DNA from: Streptococcus sanguinis
Lineage (GTDB): Bacteria; Bacillota; Bacilli; Lactobacillales; Streptococcaceae
Length of the DNA: 64,000 nt
Assembly: GCF_013343115.1 (NCBI RefSeq)
Contig: NZ_CP054570.1
Location: forward strand, 1,488,001 to 1,552,000
Direction of reading: 5' to 3'
The position numbers were made by a program, and so were the translations under genes. This document shows positions 28,516-39,126 of the stretch, one piece after another. The notes beneath the pieces were generated by a model, which made no database searches, was not told where the DNA came from, and worked only from the letters and a program-made list of their open reading frames with translations. Each line of letters begins with the position of its first letter. The stretch's first letter is position 1.

Positions 28516-29133
28516 ATGGCTAATAAAAAAGACTTTATCTTAGATACCGCTCAGGAGCTTTTTATGGAGCAAGGCTTTGACCAGACCTCTATCTCCCAGA
28601 TTTTAGAAGCGACTCAAATCGCCCGCGGTACTCTCTACTATTACTTTTCTTCTAAGGAAGAGATAATGGATGCCATCATTGAGCGAACCATTGAAAGAGC
28701 ATTTACAGCTTCCCAAGCCTTTGCTGATAATCGTGGACTGACTATCATAGAGCGCTTGGTTGGCAGTATGGCTGCTCTGAATCTCAATCACCAAGAGGGA
28801 GAGGGAGTACTGCTGCATCTCAATCAGCCACAAAATGCGCTCCTGCACGAAAAGACCAATCAAATTCTTCTTGAACGAGCACCCCAGATTCTACTTCCCA
28901 TCATCCAAGACGGTATCACTGCTGGAGATATGAGGACCGACTATCCCTACGAAAGTCTGGAAATGATTCTTACTTATTCGCTGCAAGCTTTTGGCAGCAG
29001 TTTTCAGGCTCTACCTCCAGAAAAACAGCAGCAAAAACTTCAGGCTTTTCTCTATCTTTTAGAAACTCTTTTCCACAGCCGGCAAGGCTACTTCAATCCC
29101 TTTCTATCTTTGATTCAAACTCAAAGCAGCTAG
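28516..29133 (+). CDS. TetR-family transcriptional regulator
   Basis: A 205-residue repressor. The N-terminal helix-turn-helix is classic (FILDTAQELFMEQGFDQTSISQILEATQIARGTLYYYFSSKEE). The C-terminal ligand domain is not diagnostic. It leads an operon with an MFS transporter and an ABC permease/ATPase pair, so a toxic compound or lipid exported by them may be the inducer. The operator at 28469-28481 indicates autorepression. Confidence 0.93.
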   Translation: MANKKDFILDTAQELFMEQGFDQTSISQILEATQIARGTLYYYFSSKEEIMDAIIERTIERAFTASQAFADNRGLTIIERLVGSMAALNLNHQEGEGVLLHLNQPQNALLHEKTNQILLERAPQILLPIIQDGITAGDMRTDYPYESLEMILTYSLQAFGSSFQALPPEKQQQKLQAFLYLLETLFHSRQGYFNPFLSLIQTQSS

Positions 29134-29195
29134 AAAGCTAAGCACTAGATTTACTATTTACACTTACTTGCCATTGCAAGCATAAGGAGGTAACT

Positions 29196-30479
29196 ATGAA
29201 ACAATCGGGTTTTAGACTCTTTTTATTGATTTGGATAGGAAGCCTCATTTCAGAAATCGGCTCTGGTATGACTTCTTTCGCTTTAGGTGTTTATATCTTC
29301 CAGCTGACCGGTTTGGTTTCTGTTTCTTCTTTTGTTACCCTTTGTGCTTTCCTACCCGGTCTTTTGGTTACTCCTCTGGCTGGAATTCTGGCCGATCGCT
29401 ATGACCGAAGATTGCTGATGGCCCTGGGAGATGGCCTGTCAGGCTTAGGAGTTCTCTGGATTTACTTTAGTCTGAAGAATCCTGCTTTGATTTTTATCTG
29501 TATCGGAGCTGCCATTAGTTCGCTCTTTTCAGCCTTGGTCAATCCGGCCTTTCGGGCTACGATTTCCGACTTGCTGCCTGAGGACCAGTTATCAAAAGCA
29601 ACTGGTTTGTCCCAGATTAATGGCATTGCCCGCTATCTGATTTCACCAGCCTTGGCTGGAATGATTTTGGCGAGCGGAGATATCAGCATGATTCTGTTGC
29701 TGGATTTTTCAACCATTTTCGTGACAGTAGCCTGCACCTTGCTGGCTCGTAGGGCCATTCACACACAAGTTTATAGCAGTGATAGTCGTTTCTGGGCGGA
29801 TTTCCTTAAAGGTTTTCAAATCGTCTATAGAAAAAAAGGAATCTGGATTTTAGTCCTAGCTGGAACAGGCTTTTCCTTCTTTTTGGGAACTGTCCAAATC
29901 CTGCTTTCTCCCTTAGTGCTGGCTTTCGCAGATGCCAAAACAGCCGGTTGGGTTATGACCATCTCCAGCAGTGGTATGCTGATAGGAGGCTTGGTTCTGG
30001 GGATATTTGCTATCAAAAAACACTTCCACTGTATGCTCTGTCTCTCACTATTTCTACTGGGATTCTTCATGGTTGGGCTGGGAATGAAAGAAAATTTCAT
30101 CTGGATTTGCAGCTTTGGCTTTCTCCTCTTTGCTGCCCTGCCTTTCGCCAATACAGCCATTGACTATCTAGTCCGCATCAATATTAACAAAGCCGACCAA
30201 GGCAAGGTCTGGGGGACCATCGGGATTATTTCTCAGCTGGGCTATGTGCTAGCTTATGCCGGCATGGGTTGGGTCGCGGACACTCTTTTCAAGCCCTCGC
30301 TAACTTACTTTGGCTGGCTGGCAAATTCTGTCGGAAAAATCATCGGTGTTGGAGGAGGCAGAGGCTACGGTCTGCTCTTTATCCTATCCGGTATCTCTAT
30401 CAGCATCGGTGCTTATCTGCTCTCCCGAGCACGTTCAGTAAAGGAGCTGGAATATGTTTCAACGCTTGATAAAAAATGA
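29196..30479 (+). CDS. MFS-type efflux transporter
   Basis: A 427-residue protein with about twelve membrane segments. LAGILADRYDRRLLM near residue 67 is the MFS loop 2-3 signature (GxLaDrxdRr). It resembles macrolide-efflux-like transporters. AAGGAGG precedes the ATG. It overlaps the ABC permease gene by 26 bases. Occurrence of an MFS pump and an ABC exporter under one TetR is noteworthy; the substrates are unknown. Confidence 0.85.
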   Translation: MKQSGFRLFLLIWIGSLISEIGSGMTSFALGVYIFQLTGLVSVSSFVTLCAFLPGLLVTPLAGILADRYDRRLLMALGDGLSGLGVLWIYFSLKNPALIFICIGAAISSLFSALVNPAFRATISDLLPEDQLSKATGLSQINGIARYLISPALAGMILASGDISMILLLDFSTIFVTVACTLLARRAIHTQVYSSDSRFWADFLKGFQIVYRKKGIWILVLAGTGFSFFLGTVQILLSPLVLAFADAKTAGWVMTISSSGMLIGGLVLGIFAIKKHFHCMLCLSLFLLGFFMVGLGMKENFIWICSFGFLLFAALPFANTAIDYLVRININKADQGKVWGTIGIISQLGYVLAYAGMGWVADTLFKPSLTYFGWLANSVGKIIGVGGGRGYGLLFILSGISISIGAYLLSRARSVKELEYVSTLDKK

Positions 30480-32790
30480 TTTAAAAGAAAACAAAGTCAG
30501 CATGCTAGTCATTGGACTTTTCCTGCTTCTGACTCTGACTCTGAGCTTTGCAGCCACTCGCCTGACCGTCAGTCTGACTAGCTCGATTGAGCGCTTTGTA
30601 GAAACAGCTAAAAGTCCTCACCTGCTACAGATGCACAGCGGAAGCGTTGACCAAGAACGCCTGCAAAACTTCGTCCAGCAGCATCCAGAAATTGCCTCTT
30701 GGCAGCTGACAGACTTTGTCAATGTGGAAGGATCAGCCATCCGCATCAATGAGAAAAACTCACTTCAGGACAGCTCCCAGGATAATGGCTTTTCCAGTCA
30801 GAACCAAAACTTTGACTTTCTGCTGGATCAGAATAACCGGCCTGCCCAGCCTCAGCCAGGGCAAGTTTATATCCCCCTTTATTATTACAATAGCGGAAAA
30901 ATCAAAATCGGCGACCAAATAAGGGTCGGCAAGCTACGGCTAACTGTCCAGGGCTTTATCCGAGATGCCCAGATGAATGCTGGCCTAGTCTCCTCCAAGC
31001 GCTTCCTCATCTCGCCGACTGATTTGCAGATTCTGAAAAAAGAAGCATTTGCATCTAATGAAAACCTGATTGCCTTTCGAGTGCATAAGCTTAGCCAGAT
31101 TTCTACCATCGAGCAAGCCTATAAAAATGCAGAGCTTGAGTCCAATGGACCGCCTATGATTACCTATCCGACGATCAAGATGATTAACGGCTTCAATGAT
31201 GCTCTAGTCATCCTAGTCATGGGGCTGCTGGTTGTGGCTATCATTGGCATCACCTTTCTCTGCATGCGCTTTGCCCTCTTGACCAAGATTCAAGAAGAAC
31301 TGCAGCAGATTGCCGTTATGAAGGTGATGGGATTGCCCCAAAGCTTTATCAGCAGGGTCTACCTGACCAAGTATTATTTCTGCCTAGCTCTGGCAACCAT
31401 CGTAGGATGGGGACTGTCCTTTCTTCTGAGTTCTCCTTTTAAAAAGCAGATGGCACTGTCTATGGGGCAAAGTCCGACGCCCTTCTATAGCTATCTTCTG
31501 GAAATGCTAGTAGCTCTGTTGCTCTGTCTCTTGGTCTTCTGGCTGACTGCCCGTCCTCTCAGCTCCTTTAAGAAAATGACACCCGGCCAAGCTTTAAGAT
31601 TAGCTTCTTCCAACAGTCTGACCGAGACGTGTTCTACTCCCAAAATGGGATTACCGACTATCCCCCTCTTAGACAGGCCCTATTTCGCTCTGAAAACGAT
31701 TCTGAATCATAAAAAACTCTATTTGACTATCTTGCTCATTGTCAGTCTGATTAGCCTGCTTATCCTGCTGCCAGCCAGTCTCTACAGTACTGTGATGGAC
31801 AAGAATTTCAGTCAGTATCTGGGAGCCGGTCAGGCAGATGTGTTGGTTGATATTTCTCAGACTGAAGATATCGATACCAAGACTGCCCAGCTTCTGAAAG
31901 AACTGCAGGCAGACAAGGATATCGCAGAGATTAATCAGTACCAGAGCCAGAATTTCTCCTATCAAGACCAGCAAGGTCAGACCCAGCAGTTGCGGGTAAC
32001 TCTGGGAAACCATGCGGGATTTCCAGTCAAATACAGCCAAGGCCGCTATCCTAAAAACGAGCATGAAATTGCCCTCTCCAAGCTTAAGGCAGAAGAGCTC
32101 AAGCTAAAAGTAGGAGACAGCCTGACCTTGACGGTAGACGGTCAAGCCAGAAAACTAAAAGTAGTCGGTATTTACTCAGACCTGACCTACGGCGGCAAGA
32201 CCGCCAAGGCTGTCTTTGTGACAAAGCAAGCGCAAACACTCAATAGTCTGACGACCATCCACCTTAAAGATGCTAGCAACAAAACTCAAAAAATCAACGA
32301 ATGGAAAAAACGCTATTCCAATTATAAATTGACCGACGTAGAAGACTTTTTCCATCAGACTTTTGATGATACTCTTGCCATGCTCCGCCTGATTCAGACC
32401 AGCGTTTTCTGGACAGGGCTCGGCATTGTCTTCATCCTTATGACTCTCTTTGTCTATATGATTCTCACCAAGGACCAAGCTGACTTGGCACTTTATCGGA
32501 TGCTGGGATTTGGCACTGAACGACTCAGGAGCTACTACCTGCTCGCTGTCTGCTTCATCTTGATGCTGGCTCTGGCAATAGCCGACCTGCTGCTCCTTAG
32601 TCTGGGACAAGAAGTCTGCAGTCTACTGCTCAACAGCTTCGGTATCAGCAAACTCCAGCTCATCATCAATAAGTCCCTTACTTTTCTATGGACACCGCTG
32701 GCTCTGCTTCTTAGCGGACTCACAGCAGCACACATCAGTCTCCGAGCGCTGAACAAGCTGGAAATTGGACGTTATCTAAAGGAACATTGA
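30454..32790 (+). CDS. FtsX-like ABC transporter permease
   Basis: A 778-residue permease with the MacB/FtsX layout: N-terminal helix (residues 18-38), an extracellular domain to about 245, three helices (250-400), a further helix near 440, a second extracellular domain and three C-terminal helices (640-770). Both halves have the FtsX-type fold, as in lipid or peptide exporters and bacitracin-type modules. AAGGAG precedes its ATG inside the MFS gene. It pairs with the ATPase that follows. Confidence 0.9.
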   Translation: MFQRLIKNDLKENKVSMLVIGLFLLLTLTLSFAATRLTVSLTSSIERFVETAKSPHLLQMHSGSVDQERLQNFVQQHPEIASWQLTDFVNVEGSAIRINEKNSLQDSSQDNGFSSQNQNFDFLLDQNNRPAQPQPGQVYIPLYYYNSGKIKIGDQIRVGKLRLTVQGFIRDAQMNAGLVSSKRFLISPTDLQILKKEAFASNENLIAFRVHKLSQISTIEQAYKNAELESNGPPMITYPTIKMINGFNDALVILVMGLLVVAIIGITFLCMRFALLTKIQEELQQIAVMKVMGLPQSFISRVYLTKYYFCLALATIVGWGLSFLLSSPFKKQMALSMGQSPTPFYSYLLEMLVALLLCLLVFWLTARPLSSFKKMTPGQALRLASSNSLTETCSTPKMGLPTIPLLDRPYFALKTILNHKKLYLTILLIVSLISLLILLPASLYSTVMDKNFSQYLGAGQADVLVDISQTEDIDTKTAQLLKELQADKDIAEINQYQSQNFSYQDQQGQTQQLRVTLGNHAGFPVKYSQGRYPKNEHEIALSKLKAEELKLKVGDSLTLTVDGQARKLKVVGIYSDLTYGGKTAKAVFVTKQAQTLNSLTTIHLKDASNKTQKINEWKKRYSNYKLTDVEDFFHQTFDDTLAMLRLIQTSVFWTGLGIVFILMTLFVYMILTKDQADLALYRMLGFGTERLRSYYLLAVCFILMLALAIADLLLLSLGQEVCSLLLNSFGISKLQLIINKSLTFLWTPLALLLSGLTAAHISLRALNKLEIGRYLKEH

Positions 32791-32847
32791 CCTTAAGCAG
32801 CTAGCTTCCGAGCGCTTAGCATTTATTTTACATCCGAGGAGAAGCCT

Positions 32848-33591
32848 ATGTTATTAGAAGCACATAACCTCAGCAAAAGCTATCAGGAAAATCAGGAGCC
32901 CATTCTCCGTGATTTGTCGCTAGAGATTGAAAGCGGCCAATTCATCGCCATCATGGGGCCGTCTGGCTGCGGGAAATCCACTCTTCTCAATCTTCTGTCC
33001 ACCATTGACAGACCTGACCAAGGACAGATTTTTTACGAGGGACAGGACCTGCTAGCTATGAAAGACAAGGACTTAGACCGCCTTCGCAGAGAGGCTTTCG
33101 GCTTTGTCTTCCAGCAGGCAACCTTCCTGAAAAATCTCAATATCCTAGACAATATCTGCCTACCGAGTATTATTGGTAAGAAAAGCAGCGAGCGAAAGGC
33201 AGCCTATGAGCGAGCCAAGGAGTTAATGGCTCTGACTGGCATTAAGGACATTGCTCACCGCTCTATCCATCAGGTATCGGGCGGCCAGCTCCAGCGAGCC
33301 GGCATCTGCCGGGCTCTCATGAACCAGCCTCGAATCATTTTTGCTGACGAGCCGACAGGAGCGCTCAACTCTCAGGCTGGCCGTCAAGCTATGGAGCTCA
33401 TGCAGCACTTCCACCAGCAGGGTGCAAGCATTCTCCTAGTGACGCATGATGCCATTGTGGCTACCTATGCAGACAAGGTTCTGCTCATTTTAGATGGCAA
33501 GATAAAAAAAGAAATTCTCTTTGCCCCAGCTACTAATCAAGATGATCGGCGCCAGCTGCTCTTGGCGGAGCTCAATCAGATTGGTATATAA
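32848..33591 (+). CDS. ABC transporter ATP-binding protein
   Basis: A 247-residue ATPase of the LolD/MacB type. Walker A is GPSGCGKST (about residues 37-45), the signature is VSGGQLQRAGICRAL and Walker B is IIFADEPTGALN. The H-loop is in LLVTHD. It is the energy subunit for the FtsX-like permease just upstream, and the last gene of the TetR operon. Confidence 0.95.
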   Translation: MLLEAHNLSKSYQENQEPILRDLSLEIESGQFIAIMGPSGCGKSTLLNLLSTIDRPDQGQIFYEGQDLLAMKDKDLDRLRREAFGFVFQQATFLKNLNILDNICLPSIIGKKSSERKAAYERAKELMALTGIKDIAHRSIHQVSGGQLQRAGICRALMNQPRIIFADEPTGALNSQAGRQAMELMQHFHQQGASILLVTHDAIVATYADKVLLILDGKIKKEILFAPATNQDDRRQLLLAELNQIGI

Positions 33592-33633
33592 GACAAGAGG
33601 CACTTTGACAGAATGCCGGGGTCTCCTTTTTAT

Positions 33634-33641
33634 GATATAAT
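33634..33641 (+). promoter_or_regulatory. Extended -10 promoter of rsmG
   Basis: TGA-TATAAT lies about 30 bases before the rsmG start; a TTGACA further up is at a spacing of 25 bases and is unlikely to be used. The extended -10 makes up for the missing -35. Confidence 0.55.
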
Positions 33642-33672
33642 AGGATGAATACTGACAAACAAGGATGAAACT

Positions 33673-34386
33673 ATGACACCGCAAGAATTTTACCAGCTCT
33701 TAGCCCAGCAGGGAATCGAGCTGACCGACCGCCAGAAAGACCAGTTTGAGCGTTATTTTGAACTCTTGGTCGAATGGAATGAAAAAATCAATCTGACAGC
33801 TATCACCGAGAAAAATGAAGTCTATCTCAAGCATTTCTATGATTCAATTGCGCCCGTTTTGCAAGGCCTGATTGATAATCAAGAGCTTAAGCTGCTGGAT
33901 ATCGGAGCCGGTGCTGGCTTTCCTAGCCTCCCTATGAAAATCATCTGTCCTCAGCTGGATGTGACTATCATTGACTCGCTCAACAAACGAATCAACTTCC
34001 TCAAACTGCTGGCTGAAGAGCTTAGCCTAGACAAGGTACATTTCTACCACGGCCGCGCAGAAGACTTTGCTCAGGACAAGGCCTTTCGAGCCCAATTTGA
34101 CCTGGTCACTGCCCGTGCAGTCGCTCGAATGCAAGTTCTGTCTGAGCTAACCATTCCCTATCTAAAAGTTGGCGGGAAGCTCTTGGCTCTCAAAGCTTCC
34201 AATGCTCCAGAGGAACTGGAAGAAGCAAAAAATGCCCTCAATTTACTCTTTAGCAAGGTCCAAGACAACCTCAGCTATGCCCTACCAAACGGCGATCCCC
34301 GCTTTATCACAGTGGTAGAAAAGAAGAAAGAAACCCCCAATAAATACCCCCGCAAAGCCGGTATGCCAAATAAAAGACCGTTATAA
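33673..34386 (+). CDS. rsmG: 16S rRNA (guanine-527-N7)-methyltransferase RsmG
   Basis: A 237-residue SAM-dependent methyltransferase (GidB) that modifies G527 of 16S rRNA; its loss gives low-level streptomycin resistance in several bacteria. Motifs are [32 protein letters not shown] (SAM site, near residue 76) and [10 protein letters not shown]. It has its own promoter and terminator. The Lys/Arg-rich tail is a normal feature of the family. Confidence 0.96.
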   Translation: MTPQEFYQLLAQQGIELTDRQKDQFERYFELLVEWNEKINLTAITEKNEVYLKHFYDSIAPVLQGLIDNQELKLLDIGAGAGFPSLPMKIICPQLDVTIIDSLNKRINFLKLLAEELSLDKVHFYHGRAEDFAQDKAFRAQFDLVTARAVARMQVLSELTIPYLKVGGKLLALKASNAPEELEEAKNALNLLFSKVQDNLSYALPNGDPRFITVVEKKKETPNKYPRKAGMPNKRPL

Positions 34387-34388
34387 GA

Positions 34389-34419
34389 AAAAAATCAGGC
34401 AAGGCTTGCCTGGTTTTTT
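34389..34419 (+). terminator. Terminator of rsmG
   Basis: CAGGCAAG and CTTGCCTG arms with an A run before and six T after, directly after the stop codon. Confidence 0.85.
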
Positions 34420-34487
34420 ATGTAACCGACTAGAAGTTCAATGTAGAAAAGAGGGGCTGCAAGGCTATATCAAGTATAAAAAGACGC

Positions 34488-35468
34488 TTACTTACTGTCC
34501 TGTTCCTCTAGTTTTAAAACATTGGTAAATTCTTCATAAGAATTGACCACATGATCTTGACCGTCTTTTGTGATATTACCATAAACAGTTAAGTTATCAA
34601 ATAGTTGCTTATCTTTCGGTATTAAAAGACTGTAAATGTCTGACAGCAGTTTAGGATCTGTCTTATCCGTCAAAAGATATAATTGACCGCCTTGCTTCGT
34701 CATCAAATCGTAAGCTTTAGGGTATTCGACCTTTAGGCGCCAATCAGAAGATTGTTTAATAACTGAATTTGGGAAAGAGATAGATGAGAATATATTATCA
34801 ATAGGCTCTTTATAATATGTTTTTAAACTTGTAGAATTACTAATAATATCAGTTCGCTTATCTTTTGGAATTTCGACATCTTTCGGAACATCCTCTATTT
34901 TTCCTGTCGCCATATTAAACAAAACTATACGGCCACTTCCGCCTCCAACCTTTTCTAACTCCACTGTTCGATATTCTTGATTATCATAACTAAAGAAAGC
35001 CGAATAAGTCGCAAAAGGTACATAACTATCATCATATTCTCGAATCGCTTCAAGTAAATCATATTCCTTACGAGATAACTTATTCGTACTAATATCGTAG
35101 ACCTGTATTTTCCAAAACTCCCCCCAACTTAAATCTTTCAGATTAAAATCAGGATCATGAAATTGGCGAACAAATTGATAGCTGTCCGTTGAAAGATAGT
35201 GCTTTCCATAAACCACTGCGCCAAATCCTAATGCCTGTCCTTCGCCACTGTTATTATCTGGGACTTTTGAGTCAATAATTTGGGAATTTGCTTTTTTCCA
35301 TGAAATAACTAAGCCTTGTTTGTTTGCAATAAATTCGTAAGCTCGTGGTTCAATTGCATAGTTTCTTTCTTTATAACGATTATATGTAAAATATCGATAC
35401 GCATCGTAAGCACCGACTAAAGACAAAACAACTACGAGCGCTGCTATAAATTTCCATTTTTTCTTCAT
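34488..35468 (-). CDS. Exported or membrane-anchored protein of unknown function
   Basis: A 326-residue protein that I do not recognise. One N-terminal hydrophobic segment (residues 6-24) after MKKKWK marks a signal anchor or signal peptide without a lipobox. The remainder is a hydrophilic domain rich in Tyr, Asp and Lys, with no repeats or known catalytic motif. A+T content is visibly higher than in the ECF genes beside it. It has no close partner gene. AAGGGAAGGAG precedes the ATG. Confidence 0.7.
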   Translation of the reverse strand: MKKKWKFIAALVVVLSLVGAYDAYRYFTYNRYKERNYAIEPRAYEFIANKQGLVISWKKANSQIIDSKVPDNNSGEGQALGFGAVVYGKHYLSTDSYQFVRQFHDPDFNLKDLSWGEFWKIQVYDISTNKLSRKEYDLLEAIREYDDSYVPFATYSAFFSYDNQEYRTVELEKVGGGSGRIVLFNMATGKIEDVPKDVEIPKDKRTDIISNSTSLKTYYKEPIDNIFSSISFPNSVIKQSSDWRLKVEYPKAYDLMTKQGGQLYLLTDKTDPKLLSDIYSLLIPKDKQLFDNLTVYGNITKDGQDHVVNSYEEFTNVLKLEEQDSK

Positions 35469-35574
35469 ATTACTCCTTCCCTTTCAGCATGTAAGTCTCA
35501 AAAAGCTCCTAAAATAGTATCTAAATAGAAGATACTTTAGGGAACCGTACATTCATAAGAAACATGCTTACATC

Positions 35575-36411
35575 CTACCTCCACGGATTGTAAAAGCGAC
35601 CGTGATTGACTGCGAAGAGGGCAAAGCAGAGCAATAGAAAGGTGACTGCCAGTGTCAGCACCAGCATATCTCGTCTGCTTAGAGCCTGATAGGTATACCA
35701 GGTGCGTTTTTTATTTTTTCCGAAACGGCGCAGCTCCATGGCCGTGGCAATGGTATTGATGCGCTCTAGTGAGCTGAAAATCAGCGGAATGATAATCTGC
35801 AAATTTCCCTTCACGCGCTGAGACAGTTTGGCTTTCTTGGATAATTCCTGACCACGCGCTTCCTGAGACATCCGGATCAGGAAAAATTCTTCCTGCAAAT
35901 CTGGAATATAGCGGAGCGTCAGACTGACCGCGTAAGCAATTTTATAGGAAATACCAAGCTGATGAAGGCTGGAAGCAAACTGACTGGGATGGGTTGTTAT
36001 GAGGAAAATCACTGCCAGAGGAATGGTCGAAACATACTTGAGCAGGAGATTAAAGAGGTAGAACAGCTCCTGAGCTGTTAGATTATAAGCTCCCCATCCG
36101 GTCCAGAGGACATCTTTGGCCCCGTAGATATCGATACCATACTGAGGCGCAAAAAGATAGACCATCACTAAGTTAAGAGCAGCAAAGGATGCCGCAAAGA
36201 CTAAAACAAATGAAATGTCTCGGATGCGGATACGGGACAGCCGAAAGAGGCAGAGGGACAGCAGGGCTAGCCCCAGCAAAAAGCGAGTATCATAGCTGAT
36301 CATGGCTGCCACTGATACCAGAACGAAGAACAGCATCTTGCTGGCACCGGACAAACCATGAAGAAACGTCTCGCCTGCATGGTAGCCGATTAATTTTCGC
36401 TGATTAAGCAT
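35575..36411 (-). CDS. ecfT: ECF transporter transmembrane (T) component
   Basis: A 278-residue membrane protein of the CbiQ/EcfT family, with about five to six helices. It has the two coupling motifs with Ala-Arg-Gly pattern: [10 protein letters not shown] near residue 182 and a second near AMELRRFG (about 239-246). It couples the ATPase pair to a separate substrate-binding S subunit. It overlaps the ATPase gene by eight bases. No S subunit gene is in this operon; candidates are at 44691 and 46122. Confidence 0.9.
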   Translation of the reverse strand: MLNQRKLIGYHAGETFLHGLSGASKMLFFVLVSVAAMISYDTRFLLGLALLSLCLFRLSRIRIRDISFVLVFAASFAALNLVMVYLFAPQYGIDIYGAKDVLWTGWGAYNLTAQELFYLFNLLLKYVSTIPLAVIFLITTHPSQFASSLHQLGISYKIAYAVSLTLRYIPDLQEEFFLIRMSQEARGQELSKKAKLSQRVKGNLQIIIPLIFSSLERINTIATAMELRRFGKNKKRTWYTYQALSRRDMLVLTLAVTFLLLCFALFAVNHGRFYNPWR

Positions 36412-38089
36412 GCTTGTCCTCCTTTTCTCGCATATAAAACTCGGTCAAAGCCAGAGGGTCGGCACCAATCTTCTCAGCCAGAGCAAAGATTGACGTTTCT
36501 TTTAGATGAGCCGCCGAAATCAACTCTTGATCTGTCAGCACCTGAGCAGGCGCCTTATCGGCTAAAATCTGACCATCCACCACAACCACTGCCCGATCTG
36601 AGTAATCCAGCATCAGCTGCATATCATGGGTAATCATGATAATCGTATGTCCCTGCTGGTTGAGCTCGTCTAGAAAGTCCATCATCTCTGTATAATGGCG
36701 CTGGTCCTGGCCAGCTGTTGGTTCATCCAAGAGGATAATCTCCGGATTCAGCACCAAGATAGATGCAATGGTCACCCGTTTCTTCTGGCCGAAAGACAGG
36801 GCCGAAATCGGCCAACTACGGAATTCATAGAGTCCGCACGTTTTAAGAGCCGCATGGACCCGCTCTTCGATTTCCGCTTCTGCCAGTCCACGCAGGCGCA
36901 ATCCTAAAGCGACTTCATCAAAAATCATGGCTGCCGAAATCATCTGATTGGGATTCTGCAGGACATAGCCAATCCGCTCAGCTCGCTCCTTGATGGAGTC
37001 TCCTTTGATGTCCTGCCCCTGCCAGCTATAGTTCCCCTCAGTCTCGATAAACTGACAGAGGGCCTTGGCCAGAGTGGATTTGCCAGCTCCATTTTTACCA
37101 ACGATAGCTATCCGCTCACCCTTGAAAATCTTCAGGCTCATATCCTGTAATATAGGCTTGCCGCCGCTCTGGTAAGCAAAGGAAACGTGCTCCAGTTCCA
37201 GTAAGGGCTCCTGAGACTCTTTGTCAGAATCAGACCAATCCCTGCCCTCAAAGATCACATCTGCCAGCTGCAGCTGTTCCAAGCGGGATAAGTCCTCAGT
37301 CTTTTCCACATCAACACCCAGCTGGCGTAGAGTGGTAATGTAGAGCGGCTCGCGAATACCATTTTCAGCTAGCAGTTGGGTCCTGAGCAGGTCATCCGGC
37401 TGTCCATTAAAGAGAATGCGTCCGTCATTGACAAGCACTAGTCTGTCTACCGGTCTGTAAAGAACATCTTCCAAACGATGCTCGATAATCAGAGTCGTCG
37501 TTGCCGTCTCCCGATGAAGCTGGTCAATCAAATCAATGGTATCCTGACCCGACTTGGGATCCAGATTGGCCAAGGGCTCGTCAAAAAGCAGAATAGGACT
37601 CTCGTCAATCAAAACCCCAGCCAGACTGACGCGCTGCTTTTGACCGCCTGATAGATCCTGGGGCCGATGCTGCAAAAGCTCCGATAAATCCAGCTTCTCT
37701 GACCAAGTTCGGACTTTTTCGCACATAAGCGACAGCTCCATCACGTCATTTTCCAGCGCAAAGGCCAGATCTTCTGCTACACTAAGCCCGATAAACTGGC
37801 CATCCGTATCCTGCAAGACCGTGCTGACTAGATTGGACTTATCATAAATACTGGTTTCAAAGGCTGGATGCCCCTTAATCAAGAGCTGACCGCTGGCCTC
37901 TCCTTTATAAATATTGGGGATAATCCCATTGAGACACTGGCCCAGCGTTGACTTACCAGAGCCAGACGGACCGACAATTAGAACCTTCTCTCCTTCGTAA
38001 ATAGTCAGATTGATCTGCTTCAGTGTCGGCTCAGACTGGGCCTGATATTGAAAGCTAAAGTCTTCAAATTGGATAATTGGTTTTTTCAT
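36404..38089 (-). CDS. ECF transporter fused ATPase (two ATP-binding domains)
   Basis: A 561-residue protein with two ABC domains in one chain, like Bacillus YkoD. Domain 1 has Walker [10 protein letters not shown] (40-48), signature LSGGQKQR (146-153) and Walker B LLFDEP (167-172). Domain 2 has GKNGAGKST (331-339), LSFGQKKR (431-438) and IILLDEP (451-457). It powers the T component just downstream. A nucleoside phosphorylase gene ends ten bases upstream. The housekeeping EcfA1/EcfA2 pair of streptococci is separate and is not in this window. Confidence 0.93.
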   Translation of the reverse strand: MKKPIIQFEDFSFQYQAQSEPTLKQINLTIYEGEKVLIVGPSGSGKSTLGQCLNGIIPNIYKGEASGQLLIKGHPAFETSIYDKSNLVSTVLQDTDGQFIGLSVAEDLAFALENDVMELSLMCEKVRTWSEKLDLSELLQHRPQDLSGGQKQRVSLAGVLIDESPILLFDEPLANLDPKSGQDTIDLIDQLHRETATTTLIIEHRLEDVLYRPVDRLVLVNDGRILFNGQPDDLLRTQLLAENGIREPLYITTLRQLGVDVEKTEDLSRLEQLQLADVIFEGRDWSDSDKESQEPLLELEHVSFAYQSGGKPILQDMSLKIFKGERIAIVGKNGAGKSTLAKALCQFIETEGNYSWQGQDIKGDSIKERAERIGYVLQNPNQMISAAMIFDEVALGLRLRGLAEAEIEERVHAALKTCGLYEFRSWPISALSFGQKKRVTIASILVLNPEIILLDEPTAGQDQRHYTEMMDFLDELNQQGHTIIMITHDMQLMLDYSDRAVVVVDGQILADKAPAQVLTDQELISAAHLKETSIFALAEKIGADPLALTEFYMREKEDKHA

Positions 38090-38098
38090 CTTATTTCT

Positions 38099-38860
38099 CT
38101 ATAGTGCCAGAGCGATTTGAATCGCTAGATTGGCAATCTTATCTTTTTCGTCTAAGCCTGCATGATTGGCAAGGTTGCGCATATCCCAAGCTTCCTCAGA
38201 CAAGTGGTCGGCTGCGTAGAAGAACTGGCAGACGGTTATCTCTCGAAAAGCTGCCAAAGCCGCTACAGCTGAGCATTCCATATCCACACAGATCGCTCCC
38301 TCAGCCTTTCTCTGGCGGAGTTTAGCTGGCGTCTCACGGTAAATGCCGTCTGTCGTCCAGACCTTGCCCTTGCTATGGGAAATACCGCGCTCATCCAGAA
38401 AAGCTGTCAGAGAATCTTTCAAGCCAAGATTAACTTCCTGCTCACGGCTAGCTGGCTGGTAGTGATAGCTAGTCCCCTCATCACGCAGGGCCTCCGTCGG
38501 GATAATGACGGACGTTTCCTTAATCTCCTCATCCAAGATGCCACAAGTACCGAAAAGCACCAGCTTTTTCATGCCAAAAGCAATCAGGTCTTCCAGAATA
38601 GCCACACAGGCCGAAGCTCCAACAGGTGCATTGAAGAGAGCCAGTTCCCGGCCATCCACGAAAATACGATAGATAGGAATTTCAATATTTGCCATGCTAG
38701 TCGTCGTAATCAGCTCATGTTCAAAATCCGCCAACATCCGCGCAAAAGTCTCTCTGGCAAAGCAGGAAACGGCCGTCTCAGGAAACCCTTCTATGAACTC
38801 ATTCAAGTCCTCTGGATTGATGATGGCCTTGCGACTTTGGTCAAATTCTTCAAGTATCAT
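38099..38860 (-). CDS. Nucleoside phosphorylase (uridine/purine phosphorylase-like)
   Basis: A 253-residue member of the PNP/UDP family that splits nucleosides with phosphate. APVGASACVAILEDLI and LFGTCGIL form the phosphate and ribose region, RDEGTSYHY is typical of uridine-phosphorylase-like members, and VDMECSAVAALA holds the ribose-binding Met-Glu pair. It is the first gene of the operon with the ECF ATPase and T genes. The link suggests that the imported substrate is a nucleoside or contains one. Confidence 0.85.
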   Translation of the reverse strand: MILEEFDQSRKAIINPEDLNEFIEGFPETAVSCFARETFARMLADFEHELITTTSMANIEIPIYRIFVDGRELALFNAPVGASACVAILEDLIAFGMKKLVLFGTCGILDEEIKETSVIIPTEALRDEGTSYHYQPASREQEVNLGLKDSLTAFLDERGISHSKGKVWTTDGIYRETPAKLRQRKAEGAICVDMECSAVAALAAFREITVCQFFYAADHLSEEAWDMRNLANHAGLDEKDKIANLAIQIALAL

Positions 38861-39043
38861 AGGCTTGCTCTCTTACCCCTTTCTTCCTGATGAAACAGCC
38901 AGCAGAACTCTGCTAACTTCATCTTACCATTGTATCATAAAAAGGCGGTCTGCTGAACGCTGCCTGCATATTTTCTAGATAGCAATAGCTATAGGCAGAC
39001 TTTATAGCGAGGATTGCAGTGAGTGTATTTCAAAGCTTAACCC

Positions 39044-39073
39044 ACAAAAAAGACTGGGAGTATTTCCCAATCT
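39044..39073 (-). terminator. Terminator after the 305-residue protein gene
   Basis: Minus-strand GATTGGGA and CCCAGTC arms followed by TTTTTTG. The sequence is very close to the terminator at 44645-44676. Confidence 0.75.
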
Positions 39074-39126
39074 CATTTTACATACAGGCGGTAGCAGCAG
39101 TAGACAAAGAGTAGATTTTCCTAGCG

